A stretch of DNA of 64,000 nt from assembly GCA_905235155.1 (NCBI GenBank), contig CAJOKJ010000017.1, forward strand, positions 1-64,000, read 5' to 3'. Position 1 is the stretch's first letter. Each line of letters begins with the position of its first letter. The position numbers and the translations under genes were made by a program. This document shows positions 38,396 through 49,223 of the stretch, piece by piece. The notes beneath the pieces were generated by a model. The model was not told where the DNA came from. It saw only the letters and a program-made list of their open reading frames with translations, and made no database searches. The DNA comes from Candidatus Gastranaerophilales bacterium. Lineage in GTDB: Bacteria > Cyanobacteriota > Vampirovibrionia > Gastranaerophilales > Gastranaerophilaceae.

Positions 38396-38953
38396 CTATC
38401 TGCCACGAAAAGTAGCTGTTGAAACCATTTTCCATATGCTGCCATCACAACTTTTTAATGTTTCCAAAAGACGCTTGAACATATAGGCATCCTCTCTATT
38501 TGTTTTTTCTTGTAGCATTAACAATTTTGCGAGAATAATTAAAAACTTTATACTGTATTCACCATCATTATTAAGTGTTAAATATTCAGCACAATTTTCT
38601 TCAAAATCTTTTAGTAAAAAATCAATATTTAACTTTTGGTTTCTGTCACCAATAGATTTAATGGGTTTGGTGTTATCCCACATATCTATTAGCATATTAA
38701 GAAATGATTGCGTTTTTTCTTTATCTTGGTACATTTTTATCAGTATATCTACAGCCCAATGAATATGCTTAGGCGTCCGTATTGATGACCATTTATCGTC
38801 TTCCAATTGACGATATTTTATTAAAATATCATATGGACTTAAACTTCCTTGATAAACAGCTACAATATATTTTCCATTTATCCTTTCTGCCCACAATGGT
38901 ACAAGAGTACCTCTTGTCATAGTTTTAATTAAATCATTTAAATCGATAGTCAT
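38396..38953 (-). CDS. Unknown protein within the DpnII-type R-M operon
   Basis: The 185-residue soluble protein (IDLNDLIKTMTRGTLVPLWA ... GSLSPYDILIKYRQLEDDKW ... AVDILIKMYQDKEKT) lies between methylase and endonuclease with gaps of 5 and 8 nt, so it is a built-in part of the operon. No HTH of a C-protein is evident, and it is too long for a typical controller. It may be an accessory or specificity-modulating subunit. The function is unknown. Confidence 0.65.
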   Translation of the reverse strand: MTIDLNDLIKTMTRGTLVPLWAERINGKYIVAVYQGSLSPYDILIKYRQLEDDKWSSIRTPKHIHWAVDILIKMYQDKEKTQSFLNMLIDMWDNTKPIKSIGDRNQKLNIDFLLKDFEENCAEYLTLNNDGEYSIKFLIILAKLLMLQEKTNREDAYMFKRLLETLKSCDGSIWKMVSTATFRGR

Positions 38954-38958
38954 ATTAT

Positions 38959-40584
<1,626 letters not shown>

Positions 40585-40590
40585 GAGTTG

Positions 40591-40596
40591 ATTATA
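40591..40596 (-). promoter_or_regulatory. -10 box of the R-M operon (leaderless)
   Basis: TATAAT on the minus strand ends 6 nt before the ATG at 40584. No SD. Confidence 0.5.
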
Positions 40597-40735
40597 ATAT
40601 AAAAAAGCAAACAAATCTTTGAATGTGAAGGTTTGTGTTTTAGAAAAGTAAATCTTAATTTTTTATTAAAATTTTAATAATTTTAAAAATTTAATGATAG
40701 CATAAGAATTATTTATAATCAGAGTAGGTGGGGAT

Positions 40736-42658
40736 ATGTTATTAAGAAATGTCAAAATTCAAAATTACAAATCAATAGAGGAAATAGAATTTCCCATAGA
40801 AAAACGTAATAAAAGTTACACAACTATTTTATTAGGGAAAAATGAATCTGGTAAAAGTAACATTTTAGAAGCTCTCTCCGCACTTGAAAAATATAATGAA
40901 GAAGAAAAAACAAATTTTTTAAGTGTACGCAATCAACAAAACGAACCAGAAATAGTGTCCATTTTTTATTCTATGGAAGAAGAAAATCCTGAAGAATACA
41001 GAAAAGCAATAGCAAAGGAAGTAAAGATTGATGAAGAAATTTTATCTAAAATAACTGTCGATAAAGCAGTGAAAGAAATTTATATACAAGATGGCGAAAA
41101 TATCTTTGGTTATGAATGGCAAATTACATATAAAAGTTTTCCAACAAATAATAAATTCTACTTAGAAACAAAAAAAGATATACCTGGTAAAGTAGTAAAT
41201 GGGGTTCAACAACCATCTACACAAAAAGTGCAATACGAGATAGTTTATTGGAATAGTATAAAGGAACTTGATGAAGAAAATAGAGCTACATACTTACCAT
41301 TAACCAAAGAAAAAATGGAAGAAATAATTACACCAATTATAGAAAGATATTTTAATTTAAATGAAATTCCTGTATCTGTTTGGAAGTCAGATCCAAATTA
41401 TCTTATTCAGGATAGCATATCATTAAAAGATTTTGCAGAACACACATACAAATATCCACCTTTAAGAAACATTTTTTCACTAGCTGGTTTAGAATCAAAT
41501 GATGCTATAAATAAGAAAATTACTGAAATTGCACAGAGTTCAAACTATCGCAAAAAATTACAAAAACAGTTATCTGATAAAACAACAGAATACATGAACA
41601 AGAAATGGCCAGAACATAAAATTTCTATTGATGTAGAAATATCTGATGAATTAAATATACACGTCAAAGTTCAGGATAAAGATAATACGGATGCTTATCA
41701 TAATATGGAGGAACGTAGCCAAGGTTTTAAGCAGTTCGTTTCTTTATTATTAAGCCTTTCTGTTGATAATAATACTGGAGATTTAAAAAATAATTTAATA
41801 TTAATTGACGAGCCAGAAGTCCATATGCATCCATCAGGAATCCGTTATATGATGCAAGAACTGTTAGAAATTGGTAAAAATAATTATGTTTTTATAGCAA
41901 CGCATTCTAATTTTATGCTTGATCGTAATACGCAGGAACGTCATTTTTTAACAACAAAAAAGAATGGAAAAACAAAAATCAAGCAAATCTTATCAACGGA
42001 AGACTTAAATGATGATGAAGTTTTACAAAGTGCGTTTGGTATGAATGTCGTAAGAGACTTCGTTTCAAATGATAAACTATTAGTAGAAGGTGCTTCAGAT
42101 AAAATATTATTACAAAAAGCTTTAAATAAAATTAAACCAAATAACTGTATAAAAATTACAAATGGCAAAGGTGATAACCTTTGTGCAGTAGCATCATTAT
42201 CAGGTTATTATGAAATATATCCAATTGTAGTAGTAGATGATGATGAACAAGGAAAAAAGATAAAGAAAGAAATAGTAAAAATTGGCTCAAATTACTCGAA
42301 TGACACAGTTTTTACATTGCGCGAACTTTGTGGAGAACTGAAAGATTGTGGAACAATAGAGGATGCCCTACCACTAGAATATGTGCAAAACAAAGTTAAC
42401 GAAGCTTTATCTAAAAATGGCATTACAGCTTTAGAAATAAAAAATGAAGAGCCTTTTTGCAATCAGATAAAATTACATTTACAAAAAAATATATCTGACG
42501 AAAGCTTGTCAAAAAAAGATAAAAAAGATAGAGTAGAAAACTTAATTTTAGAAATAAAAACAAGAATTTCAGATGATTTTGATGCTAAAAAGTTAGATGA
42601 TAAAGCACCTATACTGCATAAAATTGCTACAAAAATTATAGAAAAGTTTAGTATATGA
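40736..42658 (+). CDS. OLD-family ATP-dependent nuclease (ABC-type ATPase plus TOPRIM)
   Basis: The 640 residues begin with an SMC/ABC-like ATPase head: LRNVKIQNYKSIEEIEFP, Walker A GKNESGKSN (34-42), signature-like NMEERSQGFKQFVSLLLSLS, Walker B LILIDEPEVHMHP (about 357-369) and H-loop FIATHSNFM. A C-terminal TOPRIM domain follows, with LLVEGASDKILL (Glu near 449) and VVVDDDEQGK (near 500). OLD proteins include GajA of Gabija and P2 Old, which abort phage infection. No UvrD-type GajB is adjacent; an unknown 128-aa gene is coupled instead. SD GTAGGTGGGG is present. Confidence 0.88.
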   Translation: MLLRNVKIQNYKSIEEIEFPIEKRNKSYTTILLGKNESGKSNILEALSALEKYNEEEKTNFLSVRNQQNEPEIVSIFYSMEEENPEEYRKAIAKEVKIDEEILSKITVDKAVKEIYIQDGENIFGYEWQITYKSFPTNNKFYLETKKDIPGKVVNGVQQPSTQKVQYEIVYWNSIKELDEENRATYLPLTKEKMEEIITPIIERYFNLNEIPVSVWKSDPNYLIQDSISLKDFAEHTYKYPPLRNIFSLAGLESNDAINKKITEIAQSSNYRKKLQKQLSDKTTEYMNKKWPEHKISIDVEISDELNIHVKVQDKDNTDAYHNMEERSQGFKQFVSLLLSLSVDNNTGDLKNNLILIDEPEVHMHPSGIRYMMQELLEIGKNNYVFIATHSNFMLDRNTQERHFLTTKKNGKTKIKQILSTEDLNDDEVLQSAFGMNVVRDFVSNDKLLVEGASDKILLQKALNKIKPNNCIKITNGKGDNLCAVASLSGYYEIYPIVVVDDDEQGKKIKKEIVKIGSNYSNDTVFTLRELCGELKDCGTIEDALPLEYVQNKVNEALSKNGITALEIKNEEPFCNQIKLHLQKNISDESLSKKDKKDRVENLILEIKTRISDDFDAKKLDDKAPILHKIATKIIEKFSI

Positions 42659-43041
42659 ATAAGAAAAAACACATAAAATTATGGGTTATTGAAAAATATA
42701 ATCAATATTCAAAAGAAAGAAAATTGTTGGCAATATTAAATTCTCGTCTAAATTATGATAAAGTAATATTTGCTATGAAAATATTAATGATGGGTGATAG
42801 CACTAGTTATAGTGAGATTTTAAATGTACATTTATACAAGAAAAATGAACTTGAGTATCCTCACCAATATTTAAAGTATCCTATAATTATAGCAGGAAAT
42901 AGTCAATATTATAAAGCTCCTTATAGAGCTTGGATTGCTGACTTTAATAGAGAATCAGGTAAATATACGGATATCGAAATATCTTTAAAAAAATACCAAG
43001 AGCAACATATTTCAATAAATCAATCTCCATCTCATAGTTAA
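42655..43041 (+). CDS. Unknown 128-aa protein translationally coupled to the OLD nuclease
   Basis: The ATG overlaps the OLD stop (ATGA), so the two are coupled. The protein is basic and soluble: NKKKHIKLWVIEKYNQYSKE ... MKILMMGDSTSYSEILNVHL ... YYKAPYRAWIADFNRESGKY. I recognise no domain, helicase motif or reverse transcriptase. Its strict coupling suggests a partner or regulator of the nuclease. It is the last gene of the accessory island. Confidence 0.65.
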   Translation: MNKKKHIKLWVIEKYNQYSKERKLLAILNSRLNYDKVIFAMKILMMGDSTSYSEILNVHLYKKNELEYPHQYLKYPIIIAGNSQYYKAPYRAWIADFNRESGKYTDIEISLKKYQEQHISINQSPSHS

Positions 43042-43091
43042 TTTAATCTTGTTCTATGTGTTAAATTACAATTTGATTAGTACTCTGTATT

Positions 43092-43104
43092 TTTTCAGGA
43101 CAGT
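43092..43104. repeat. 13-bp direct repeat, right edge of the accessory island
   Basis: TTTTCAGGACAGT, identical to 32453-32465. Confidence 0.4.
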
Positions 43105-43111
43105 GTATTTT

Positions 43112-43198
43112 TCACTTGAAATGATTTTTTTGTATCTTTCCCTTGTGTGTCGGGGTTTTCGGAGTTGGAAGTTTCATACAAATAATCATCTCAAGTGA
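43112..43198. repeat. Imperfect 23-bp inverted repeat
   Basis: TCACTTGAAATGATTTTTTT (43112 onward, ending GTAT) pairs with ATACAAATAATCATCTCAAG (43176 onward, ending TGA), with about 40 nt between. It abuts the island's right direct repeat and may be an element end or a hairpin at the mRNA 3' end. Confidence 0.5.
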
Positions 43199-43238
43199 CA
43201 GTTTACATACTCATTAAAACATTCAAAATAAAATTAAA

Positions 43239-43679
43239 CTACCAATTTTTATTGGATTTCTTTTTCGCCCATGCATCATTTTGAGGGTTTACTAATTTTT
43301 TACCCGCAAAATAAAAATTAGGACAAGCATTGCCCTTCCACTGACCATTTATAACAATATCATTTTCATCTACTTCAATTATTTTTTTACAATATTCAAC
43401 TTGAATTTCTCCACCTGTCGAAAATACAGTTTCGTTACCTTTTTTATCAGTTGAAATAATGGAAAATCCTGCATCACGATTTATGGAAGTTTCAGAAGAT
43501 TCCCAGATATATAACTTTTTTCCTGCTATATTTTTTTCATCATCCGGATAACCCCAACTTTTCATCAAGGAGTCCAAAGGATAACCAATCCAAGATGCGA
43601 TGCATTTATCCATAAAAAATTCCCAGCCATAAGCACTGACCGGAATTAACAACATAAAAATTAATATATATTTTTTCAC
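43239..43679 (-). CDS. Small secreted protein of unknown function
   Basis: The 146 residues start with a signal peptide (KKYILIFMLLIPVSAYG). The mature part holds IASWIGYPLDSLMKSWGYPD and KLYIWESSETS, the W-x-G...WG-x-P plus aromatic-strand pattern of small periplasmic/lipoprotein domains common in Gram-negative bacteria. Three to four cysteines are present. It lies 15 nt after the acyltransferase gene and is probably cotranscribed with it. Confidence 0.7.
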   Translation of the reverse strand: MKKYILIFMLLIPVSAYGWEFFMDKCIASWIGYPLDSLMKSWGYPDDEKNIAGKKLYIWESSETSINRDAGFSIISTDKKGNETVFSTGGEIQVEYCKKIIEVDENDIVINGQWKGNACPNFYFAGKKLVNPQNDAWAKKKSNKNW

Positions 43680-43694
43680 TATAAACTTCCTTTT

Positions 43695-44762
43695 TTAACA
43701 GCTTTTAATTTTAAACCAATTTTTCTTGACATATTTTGCAACGGGTCTTTCAAAAATATAATACATGATAACCCCAAAAATTAATGCAATTGCAACTTCC
43801 GACATAAAAAATCTAAATGGATGTAATAGAATAATTTGGTAATAATTTACATAAACGTAACGAATAAATACCGCTAAAACAGCAATATGAAAACAATACA
43901 TTGAATATACATATTGCCCTAAAATATTTGAAATATTATTTTCTAAAAATTTTGATACTATCCCCTTTTTAATTAAAAATAGATAAAATAATATTGAAAA
44001 CAAAACAATAAATATCATAGCAGATTTACCCGCAATTTTATCGGCAAAAATCAAATAATAGGTTAAAAAAGATAGTATATAAATTTCAGCAACGGATATA
44101 ACAACTTTTCCTGCTATACCAACGTTTTGCAAAAATCCATATTTATAAGCCATACATATAAAATATCCTAAACCCATTGATGCTAGAGCTTTGCATATAC
44201 CGCCATTAAATATTAAATAATAATTTTCTATATGACCACCGGCTAAAAACGACGTATGCTGCATATATAACGCATAACACAGCATTACAATAATGCCTAT
44301 AATTATATTTAAAAATTTTTTATCAAAAATTTTTGAAATATAAAAATAAAACAATGAAACCCAAAATAACGCTGAAATATACCAAGTAATATTCATATAA
44401 GTTCCACCAGATATTGGTTCAAATCCAACACAATGCAGCAAAAATATTCTGAGAAGATTATCGTTAAAATGACTGTTAATAGCAGGAATAAAGAATGTTA
44501 AAACAATCATTATAAGCACCAAAAGCCATAAATTTGGTGCAAGCCTTAAAAATCTCTTTTTTGCATAATCAAAGGTACTAAGCTCGTTATTAAAAGTATA
44601 AAAAAGCAAAAAACCTGATATTACAAAAAATAAATCAGGGCAGACCTTACAATTTTCAAAGTTTCCTAACCAACCAGGTAAAAGATAAATATCACGTGAA
44701 TGATGCATTATGATACTTAACATTATAGTAAATTTTAAAAATCCAATATTTTTAAATACCAT
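43695..44762 (-). CDS. Acyltransferase family 3 membrane protein
   Basis: Integral membrane O-acyltransferase, 355 residues and about ten helices. The conserved N-terminus is present: FTIMLSIIMHHSRDI (catalytic His-His region), then PDLFFVISGFLLFYTF, then KKRFLRLAPNLWLLVL (Arg motif). The family transfers acetyl or similar groups onto cell-surface polysaccharide or lipid. The acceptor is unknown. The gene is divergent from the PAP2 gene, and neighbouring genes also act on the envelope. Confidence 0.88.
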   Translation of the reverse strand: MVFKNIGFLKFTIMLSIIMHHSRDIYLLPGWLGNFENCKVCPDLFFVISGFLLFYTFNNELSTFDYAKKRFLRLAPNLWLLVLIMIVLTFFIPAINSHFNDNLLRIFLLHCVGFEPISGGTYMNITWYISALFWVSLFYFYISKIFDKKFLNIIIGIIVMLCYALYMQHTSFLAGGHIENYYLIFNGGICKALASMGLGYFICMAYKYGFLQNVGIAGKVVISVAEIYILSFLTYYLIFADKIAGKSAMIFIVLFSILFYLFLIKKGIVSKFLENNISNILGQYVYSMYCFHIAVLAVFIRYVYVNYYQIILLHPFRFFMSEVAIALIFGVIMYYIFERPVAKYVKKNWFKIKSC

Positions 44763-44897
44763 ATTTTAATATCTACCCCTATTTATAACATGTAGAATAA
44801 AATACAGTATTCATATTGTCAAGAAAATTATACATTACAGAATATTAACATTATTTATAAAAAAAATCACTCTGTATGTATTTTAGTATATTAATGG

Positions 44898-44903
44898 TAT
44901 TAT
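44898..44903 (+). promoter_or_regulatory. -10 box of the PAP2 gene (leaderless)
   Basis: TATTAT ends 6 nt before the ATG at 44910. No SD. Confidence 0.4.
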
Positions 44904-44909
44904 TGTTAT

Positions 44910-45533
44910 ATGAATAGACTGTGTAATATAAAAAAATGGTATATACCATTAGTATTTTTTAATTTATTTATTATAGTTTCACTGCTGGTAAACTATTTTG
45001 AAAAAGTAACATTTTTTGACATAAAAATTATTGTAACACTACAAAAATTATTATCATTTGTTGATGTAAATTTTTGGGTAAAATTATCTGCTCTTCATCA
45101 CAATTGGTGCGGAATTATAATAGTTTTATTCACATTATTTATGGTGTACAAAAAAGATTATAAACTGGCAATATTATATTTTGTTTGTGACTATAATGCA
45201 CACCGAATTATATATTTTGTAAAAGATATATTTCAACGACACCGTCCGCCGTTTGAACTTCAACCGATAGAACACCCGATGGATTACAGTTATCCTTCAG
45301 GACACAGTTTCAACATAATGATATTTTTAGGCTTTTTAATAATTGCAATACAAAAATATGTAGAAAACAAAATTATTAAATACATACTAACAACAATCTG
45401 TACTTGCTTGATAATATTAGTAGGACTTTCTCGAAACATGCTTGGTGTACACTATCCAAGTGATGTAATCGGAGGTTTTTCATTGGGTTTAATATTAATT
45501 TCTGCAGTATGGATAATTTCAAAAGACGAATAG
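44910..45533 (+). CDS. PAP2-type membrane phosphatase
   Basis: Lipid-phosphate phosphatase, 207 residues with about six membrane helices. All three motifs are present: KDIFQRHRP (Lys105, Arg112), YPSGHS (PSGH 129-132, catalytic His) and SRNMLGVHYPSD (about 173-184, nucleophilic His). Likely substrates are phosphatidylglycerol-phosphate or undecaprenyl pyrophosphate; the sequence does not decide. It precedes the acyl-CoA synthetase by 22 nt. Confidence 0.92.
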   Translation: MNRLCNIKKWYIPLVFFNLFIIVSLLVNYFEKVTFFDIKIIVTLQKLLSFVDVNFWVKLSALHHNWCGIIIVLFTLFMVYKKDYKLAILYFVCDYNAHRIIYFVKDIFQRHRPPFELQPIEHPMDYSYPSGHSFNIMIFLGFLIIAIQKYVENKIIKYILTTICTCLIILVGLSRNMLGVHYPSDVIGGFSLGLILISAVWIISKDE

Positions 45534-45555
45534 ATTTGTATTAGGAGTAAAATTT

Positions 45556-47514
45556 GTGAGCGAAAGAAGAGAACGACTAAGAAAAATTCTAAATAAAAAA
45601 ACTTTTCTGTCAGGTAAAAGAAAAGTTGACAGATTTTTAAAAGATAAAAACTCCTTTAATGATTTTATTAAAAATGAAATAGCAAAATATAAAACATTAC
45701 CTGCAATTACCGATGAATATTGTAATATACACTTAAACTATGACGATTTGGAAACGAATATTTCAACATTATCCGCAGCCATACAATCATTTGGTATTAA
45801 CAAGGGTGATTTTATAAGCATATTTACGGAAAACAATGGTCGCTGGGTTACTTTGGAACAAGCCGCAATGCGATGTGGTGCTATATGTACTTTAAGAGGT
45901 TCTAACGCTCCTGTTGAAGAACTTGATTATATAATTTCCCACAGCGAAAGCAAAGGTTTAATAGTTAAGGATATTAAACTTTTAAATGCACTTAAACCTT
46001 ATTTATGCAAGTATAATCTCAAATTTATACTTGTAATGTTCCAAAAAGAACAAGATGAAATTGCTGAATTTAATTGTCCTGTATATTCTTATGAAGAAGC
46101 ACTTGAAATAGGAAAGACAAGAGAATTTAACAAACCGGAACAAAACATTGACGAAAATTGTGTAATGCTTTACACCTCAGGTACAACAGGAATGCCAAAA
46201 GGTATTTTAATTACACATAAGAATATACTTGCACAAATTCCGTCTATTCAATACGGATTTATGTCAAAAGCAGGTGAAAATACCCTGCAAATATTACCAA
46301 TATGGCACGCATACGAACATATAACTCAATTATATTACTTAAGTTCCGGCTGTCATTTACATTTTACAACACTTACCGGTTTAAAAAACGACTTAGCAAA
46401 ATATAATATTGATACATTTATGTCAGTACCTAGAATTTGGGAAGCTCTAAGACTTGGTATTTATCAAAAACTAAAACAAAAATCCGTTTTGGTATATAAG
46501 CTATTTGATTTTGCAGTAAAATTAAGTATTACATACAAAATTCACAAAATGTATTCTGAAAGAAGAATTACAAACAAAAAAGGCGGGTACCATACCCTTT
46601 CAAATATGTATCACAAAATTGCAAGAAGCTTTTTGAAACCATTTCACATTTTATTCACAAAAACTTTATATAAAAAGATAAAAAATGCAGCGGGAATAAA
46701 TTTCAGAGAATCAATTTCAGGTGGCGGAGCATTGTCAATGAAAGACCAATTATTCTACGATGCAATAGGTGTAAATTTGAGAGAAGGTTACGGTCTAACA
46801 GAAACTTCACCTGTTTTGACTCTTAGAAATGCCACAGCCCCTAATTTTCTAGGTTGCTGTGGAACACCGTTGATGGCAACAGAGATAAAAATTCTTGATA
46901 TAGAAACCAAAGAAGAACTGGGTATTTTAAAAAAAGGTGTTGTATATGCAAGAGGATATCAGGTAACAAAAGGATACTACAAAAACGAAGACGCAACGAA
47001 AGAAGTATTCAGTGAAGACGGCTGGTTTAATACAGGCGACATAGGCTGGTTGACTGCTGATAATAATCTTGTACTTGTAGGAAGACTAAAAGAAACTATT
47101 GTTTTATCAAACGGAGAAAATGTAGAACCACTGCCAATAGAAGAAGCATGTCTTGAAAGTCCGTATATAGACCAAATTATGCTGGTTGGGCAAGACCAAA
47201 CATCAATTGGAGCATTAATTGTACCTTCAGAAGCAGCATTACAAAAATGCGGTTTGCTGGCAAAAGACATAAAATCAGGCTCAAATCTAACTATTTCAAA
47301 TCCTACACTAAGAGAACTATTGAAAAAAGAAATATCAACATACATAAAAAGAAAGAAAAATTTAAAATCTTTTGAACAGATTAAAAATTTTGAAGTGATA
47401 AAAGAAAATTTCACAACAGCAAACGGCTTAATGAGCCAAACCGCAAAGATGAAACGTAATTCCATATTTGAAAGATATAAAAATTTAATCTTAAATATGT
47501 TTGATAAAAAGTAG
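45556..47514 (+). CDS. Long-chain acyl-CoA synthetase (AMP-forming)
   Basis: ANL-superfamily adenylating enzyme, 652 residues, matching the FAA1/FadD15-like long form. Motifs: YTSGTTGMPKGILITHKN (P-loop, about 207-224), REGYGLTETSPVL (A5, about 412), GWFNTGDIGWL (A7) and a lysine-rich C-terminus. The start is GTG with SD AGGAG. It activates fatty acids to acyl-CoA, probably for lipid remodelling with the neighbouring phosphatase and acyltransferase. No acyl-carrier partner is adjacent. Confidence 0.92.
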   Translation: MSERRERLRKILNKKTFLSGKRKVDRFLKDKNSFNDFIKNEIAKYKTLPAITDEYCNIHLNYDDLETNISTLSAAIQSFGINKGDFISIFTENNGRWVTLEQAAMRCGAICTLRGSNAPVEELDYIISHSESKGLIVKDIKLLNALKPYLCKYNLKFILVMFQKEQDEIAEFNCPVYSYEEALEIGKTREFNKPEQNIDENCVMLYTSGTTGMPKGILITHKNILAQIPSIQYGFMSKAGENTLQILPIWHAYEHITQLYYLSSGCHLHFTTLTGLKNDLAKYNIDTFMSVPRIWEALRLGIYQKLKQKSVLVYKLFDFAVKLSITYKIHKMYSERRITNKKGGYHTLSNMYHKIARSFLKPFHILFTKTLYKKIKNAAGINFRESISGGGALSMKDQLFYDAIGVNLREGYGLTETSPVLTLRNATAPNFLGCCGTPLMATEIKILDIETKEELGILKKGVVYARGYQVTKGYYKNEDATKEVFSEDGWFNTGDIGWLTADNNLVLVGRLKETIVLSNGENVEPLPIEEACLESPYIDQIMLVGQDQTSIGALIVPSEAALQKCGLLAKDIKSGSNLTISNPTLRELLKKEISTYIKRKKNLKSFEQIKNFEVIKENFTTANGLMSQTAKMKRNSIFERYKNLILNMFDKK

Positions 47515-47746
47515 TGAATGGTGAACAGTTAACAGACGACAGTTCACACACCTCAGTTTACTACTTTGTCATTACTGGAAACGAAGAGACGAAGTAATCC
47601 GGTCGATAATGGGATTTACTGGATTGCCACGAAAACCTACGGTTTTCTCGCAATGACAGTTTACAGTTCATGTCATACCGTGCTTGACACGGTATTTATA
47701 TATATTGCCGAGAAAAACAATTAAGTATTGTTTTTCGAGAGGTGAG
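47515..47746. repeat. Cluster of dispersed repeats in the 47.5-47.84 kb gap
   Basis: No gene is seen in this 329-bp gap. In order it holds a GTGAATGGTGAACAG-like word, a CGAAGAGACGAAGTAATCC unit, an inverted ATTGCCACGAAAACC...TTTTCTCGCAATGAC palindrome of the 1-535 family, the palindrome ATACCGTGCTTGACACGGTAT (split here: ATACCGTG/CACGGTAT), and copy B of the hairpin-leader repeat at 47712-47746. The remaining bases to 47843 show nothing clear. Confidence 0.75.
47712..47746 (+). repeat. Dispersed hairpin-leader repeat, copy B
   Basis: Perfect GAAAAACAAT / ATTGTTTTTC 10-bp stem followed by CGAGAGGTGAG. Matches copies at 29.4 and 52.2 kb; here no gene follows. Confidence 0.7.
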
Positions 47747-47843
47747 TGTATATGAACACTTAGCTTAGAATATACGAACAGATAGTTTTAATCTATAACA
47801 TTAAGTGAAGTTAAACAAATCATAATATTAAAATAAAAAATTT

Positions 47844-49223
47844 TTAAGAATTTTTAAATTCAAAATAGTTAACTGTATTCTGTTTAAAAGCGAGAATAAA
47901 ATATATTGCCACTACCAAAGAAATACAATCTACAATGGGTTGTACCCACATACATCCATAGAGAGGAAATAAAGAATCTAAAAGTATTAATAATGGAATA
48001 TCCAACACTCCCTTACGAATAATACTGCATATTAAAGCTTCCTTTACCATTCGCATTGCCTGAAATTGTGTTATTGCAAGATAACTTATAGCCATAAAAG
48101 GCATCGCAACCACCATCATTCTTAGAAAAGATGATGCATAATTTATAGTTTCCGCATCATTTATAAACAGACCTGTAATTTCTTTTGCAAAAATTTCATA
48201 TAATACAAAACAAAAAATTGCAAAAGAAAGAGAAATAATACAACCTAACCTAAATACACTTTTTCGTCGTTCAATATTTCCTGCTGAATGGTTATATGCC
48301 AATAATGGTAAAATCCCCTGAGACAAACCTATTGTGAAATAAAGAGGTAAATAGTTTAATCTTTTAACTATTCCAAGAGCAGCTAAAGGTATATTTCCAT
48401 ATTTAGACACAAAACAGGTTTGAGCACCTACGGCCAGTACAGTTAAAAGATATTGAAGTGAAGATGAAATACCTACTCCTACAATATCCGGTATATATTT
48501 TAAAGCATTTACACTCCATTTTAAAGAAATATTTATTCCACCATTATTTTTTTTATTAAATATAAGTAAGATAAAAAATATCATAGATATAATATTAGAA
48601 AAAGCTGTTGCGATACCTGCACCAACAATACCCATATTCATAAATTGAGGTAATATCAACAACGGATCTAATATAATATTAAGTATCCCGCCAATAGTAA
48701 TCCCTAAAGAAGCATGTTTTGCCATTCCCTCTGCTCTGATTAAATTCGATAAAACTAAATTTAATATTACAGGAATACCACCTATTGTAATAACCCAATA
48801 TGCATAATCCATCGCAGGTGTCATTGATTCATTATCAGCACCACATAACATTAATAAAGGTTTTGCAAATAATGGAAATATAATACAAAAACTTAAAGAA
48901 AGCATAACACCCATCCAAAACGCTGCTGAACTTACATAAGACGCACTTTTATTATCTTTTTCTCCAAGATAATTTGCATATCGACTGCCACCACCTACAC
49001 CCGGTAGATTACCAATAGCTGAAAGCAAAAGATATACAGGTAAAACGGCTGTTGCTGCAGCAACTAAAACAGGATTAGATAAAGCCCCGATAAAATAAGT
49101 ATCAGTCAAATTATATAAAAGAGTTATCAACTGACTTATTATTGCAGGAATACTTTGTTTAAGTACTGCCTGCCGTACAGGCATTTTTTCAAAAAGTTCA
49201 ACATTATCAGGATTTATTTTCAT
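47844..49223 (-). CDS. MATE-family efflux transporter
   Basis: Polytopic exporter, 459 residues and twelve helices. Conserved N-terminal pattern: LKQSIPAIISQLITLLYNLT then DTYFIGALSNPVLVAAATAV and PGVGGGSRYANYLGEKD. MATE proteins export drugs or metabolites with Na+ or H+. Its ATG overlaps the stop of the FAD oxidoreductase by 4 nt, so export of a product of that enzyme is a fair guess. It is the last gene of a three-gene operon. Confidence 0.93.
   Translation of the reverse strand: MKINPDNVELFEKMPVRQAVLKQSIPAIISQLITLLYNLTDTYFIGALSNPVLVAAATAVLPVYLLLSAIGNLPGVGGGSRYANYLGEKDNKSASYVSSAAFWMGVMLSLSFCIIFPLFAKPLLMLCGADNESMTPAMDYAYWVITIGGIPVILNLVLSNLIRAEGMAKHASLGITIGGILNIILDPLLILPQFMNMGIVGAGIATAFSNIISMIFFILLIFNKKNNGGINISLKWSVNALKYIPDIVGVGISSSLQYLLTVLAVGAQTCFVSKYGNIPLAALGIVKRLNYLPLYFTIGLSQGILPLLAYNHSAGNIERRKSVFRLGCIISLSFAIFCFVLYEIFAKEITGLFINDAETINYASSFLRMMVVAMPFMAISYLAITQFQAMRMVKEALICSIIRKGVLDIPLLILLDSLFPLYGCMWVQPIVDCISLVVAIYFILAFKQNTVNYFEFKNS

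Noticed and set aside
40736-43041. Canonical Gabija system
   Set aside because: No UvrD-like GajB helicase follows the OLD gene; the partner is a short protein without helicase motifs.
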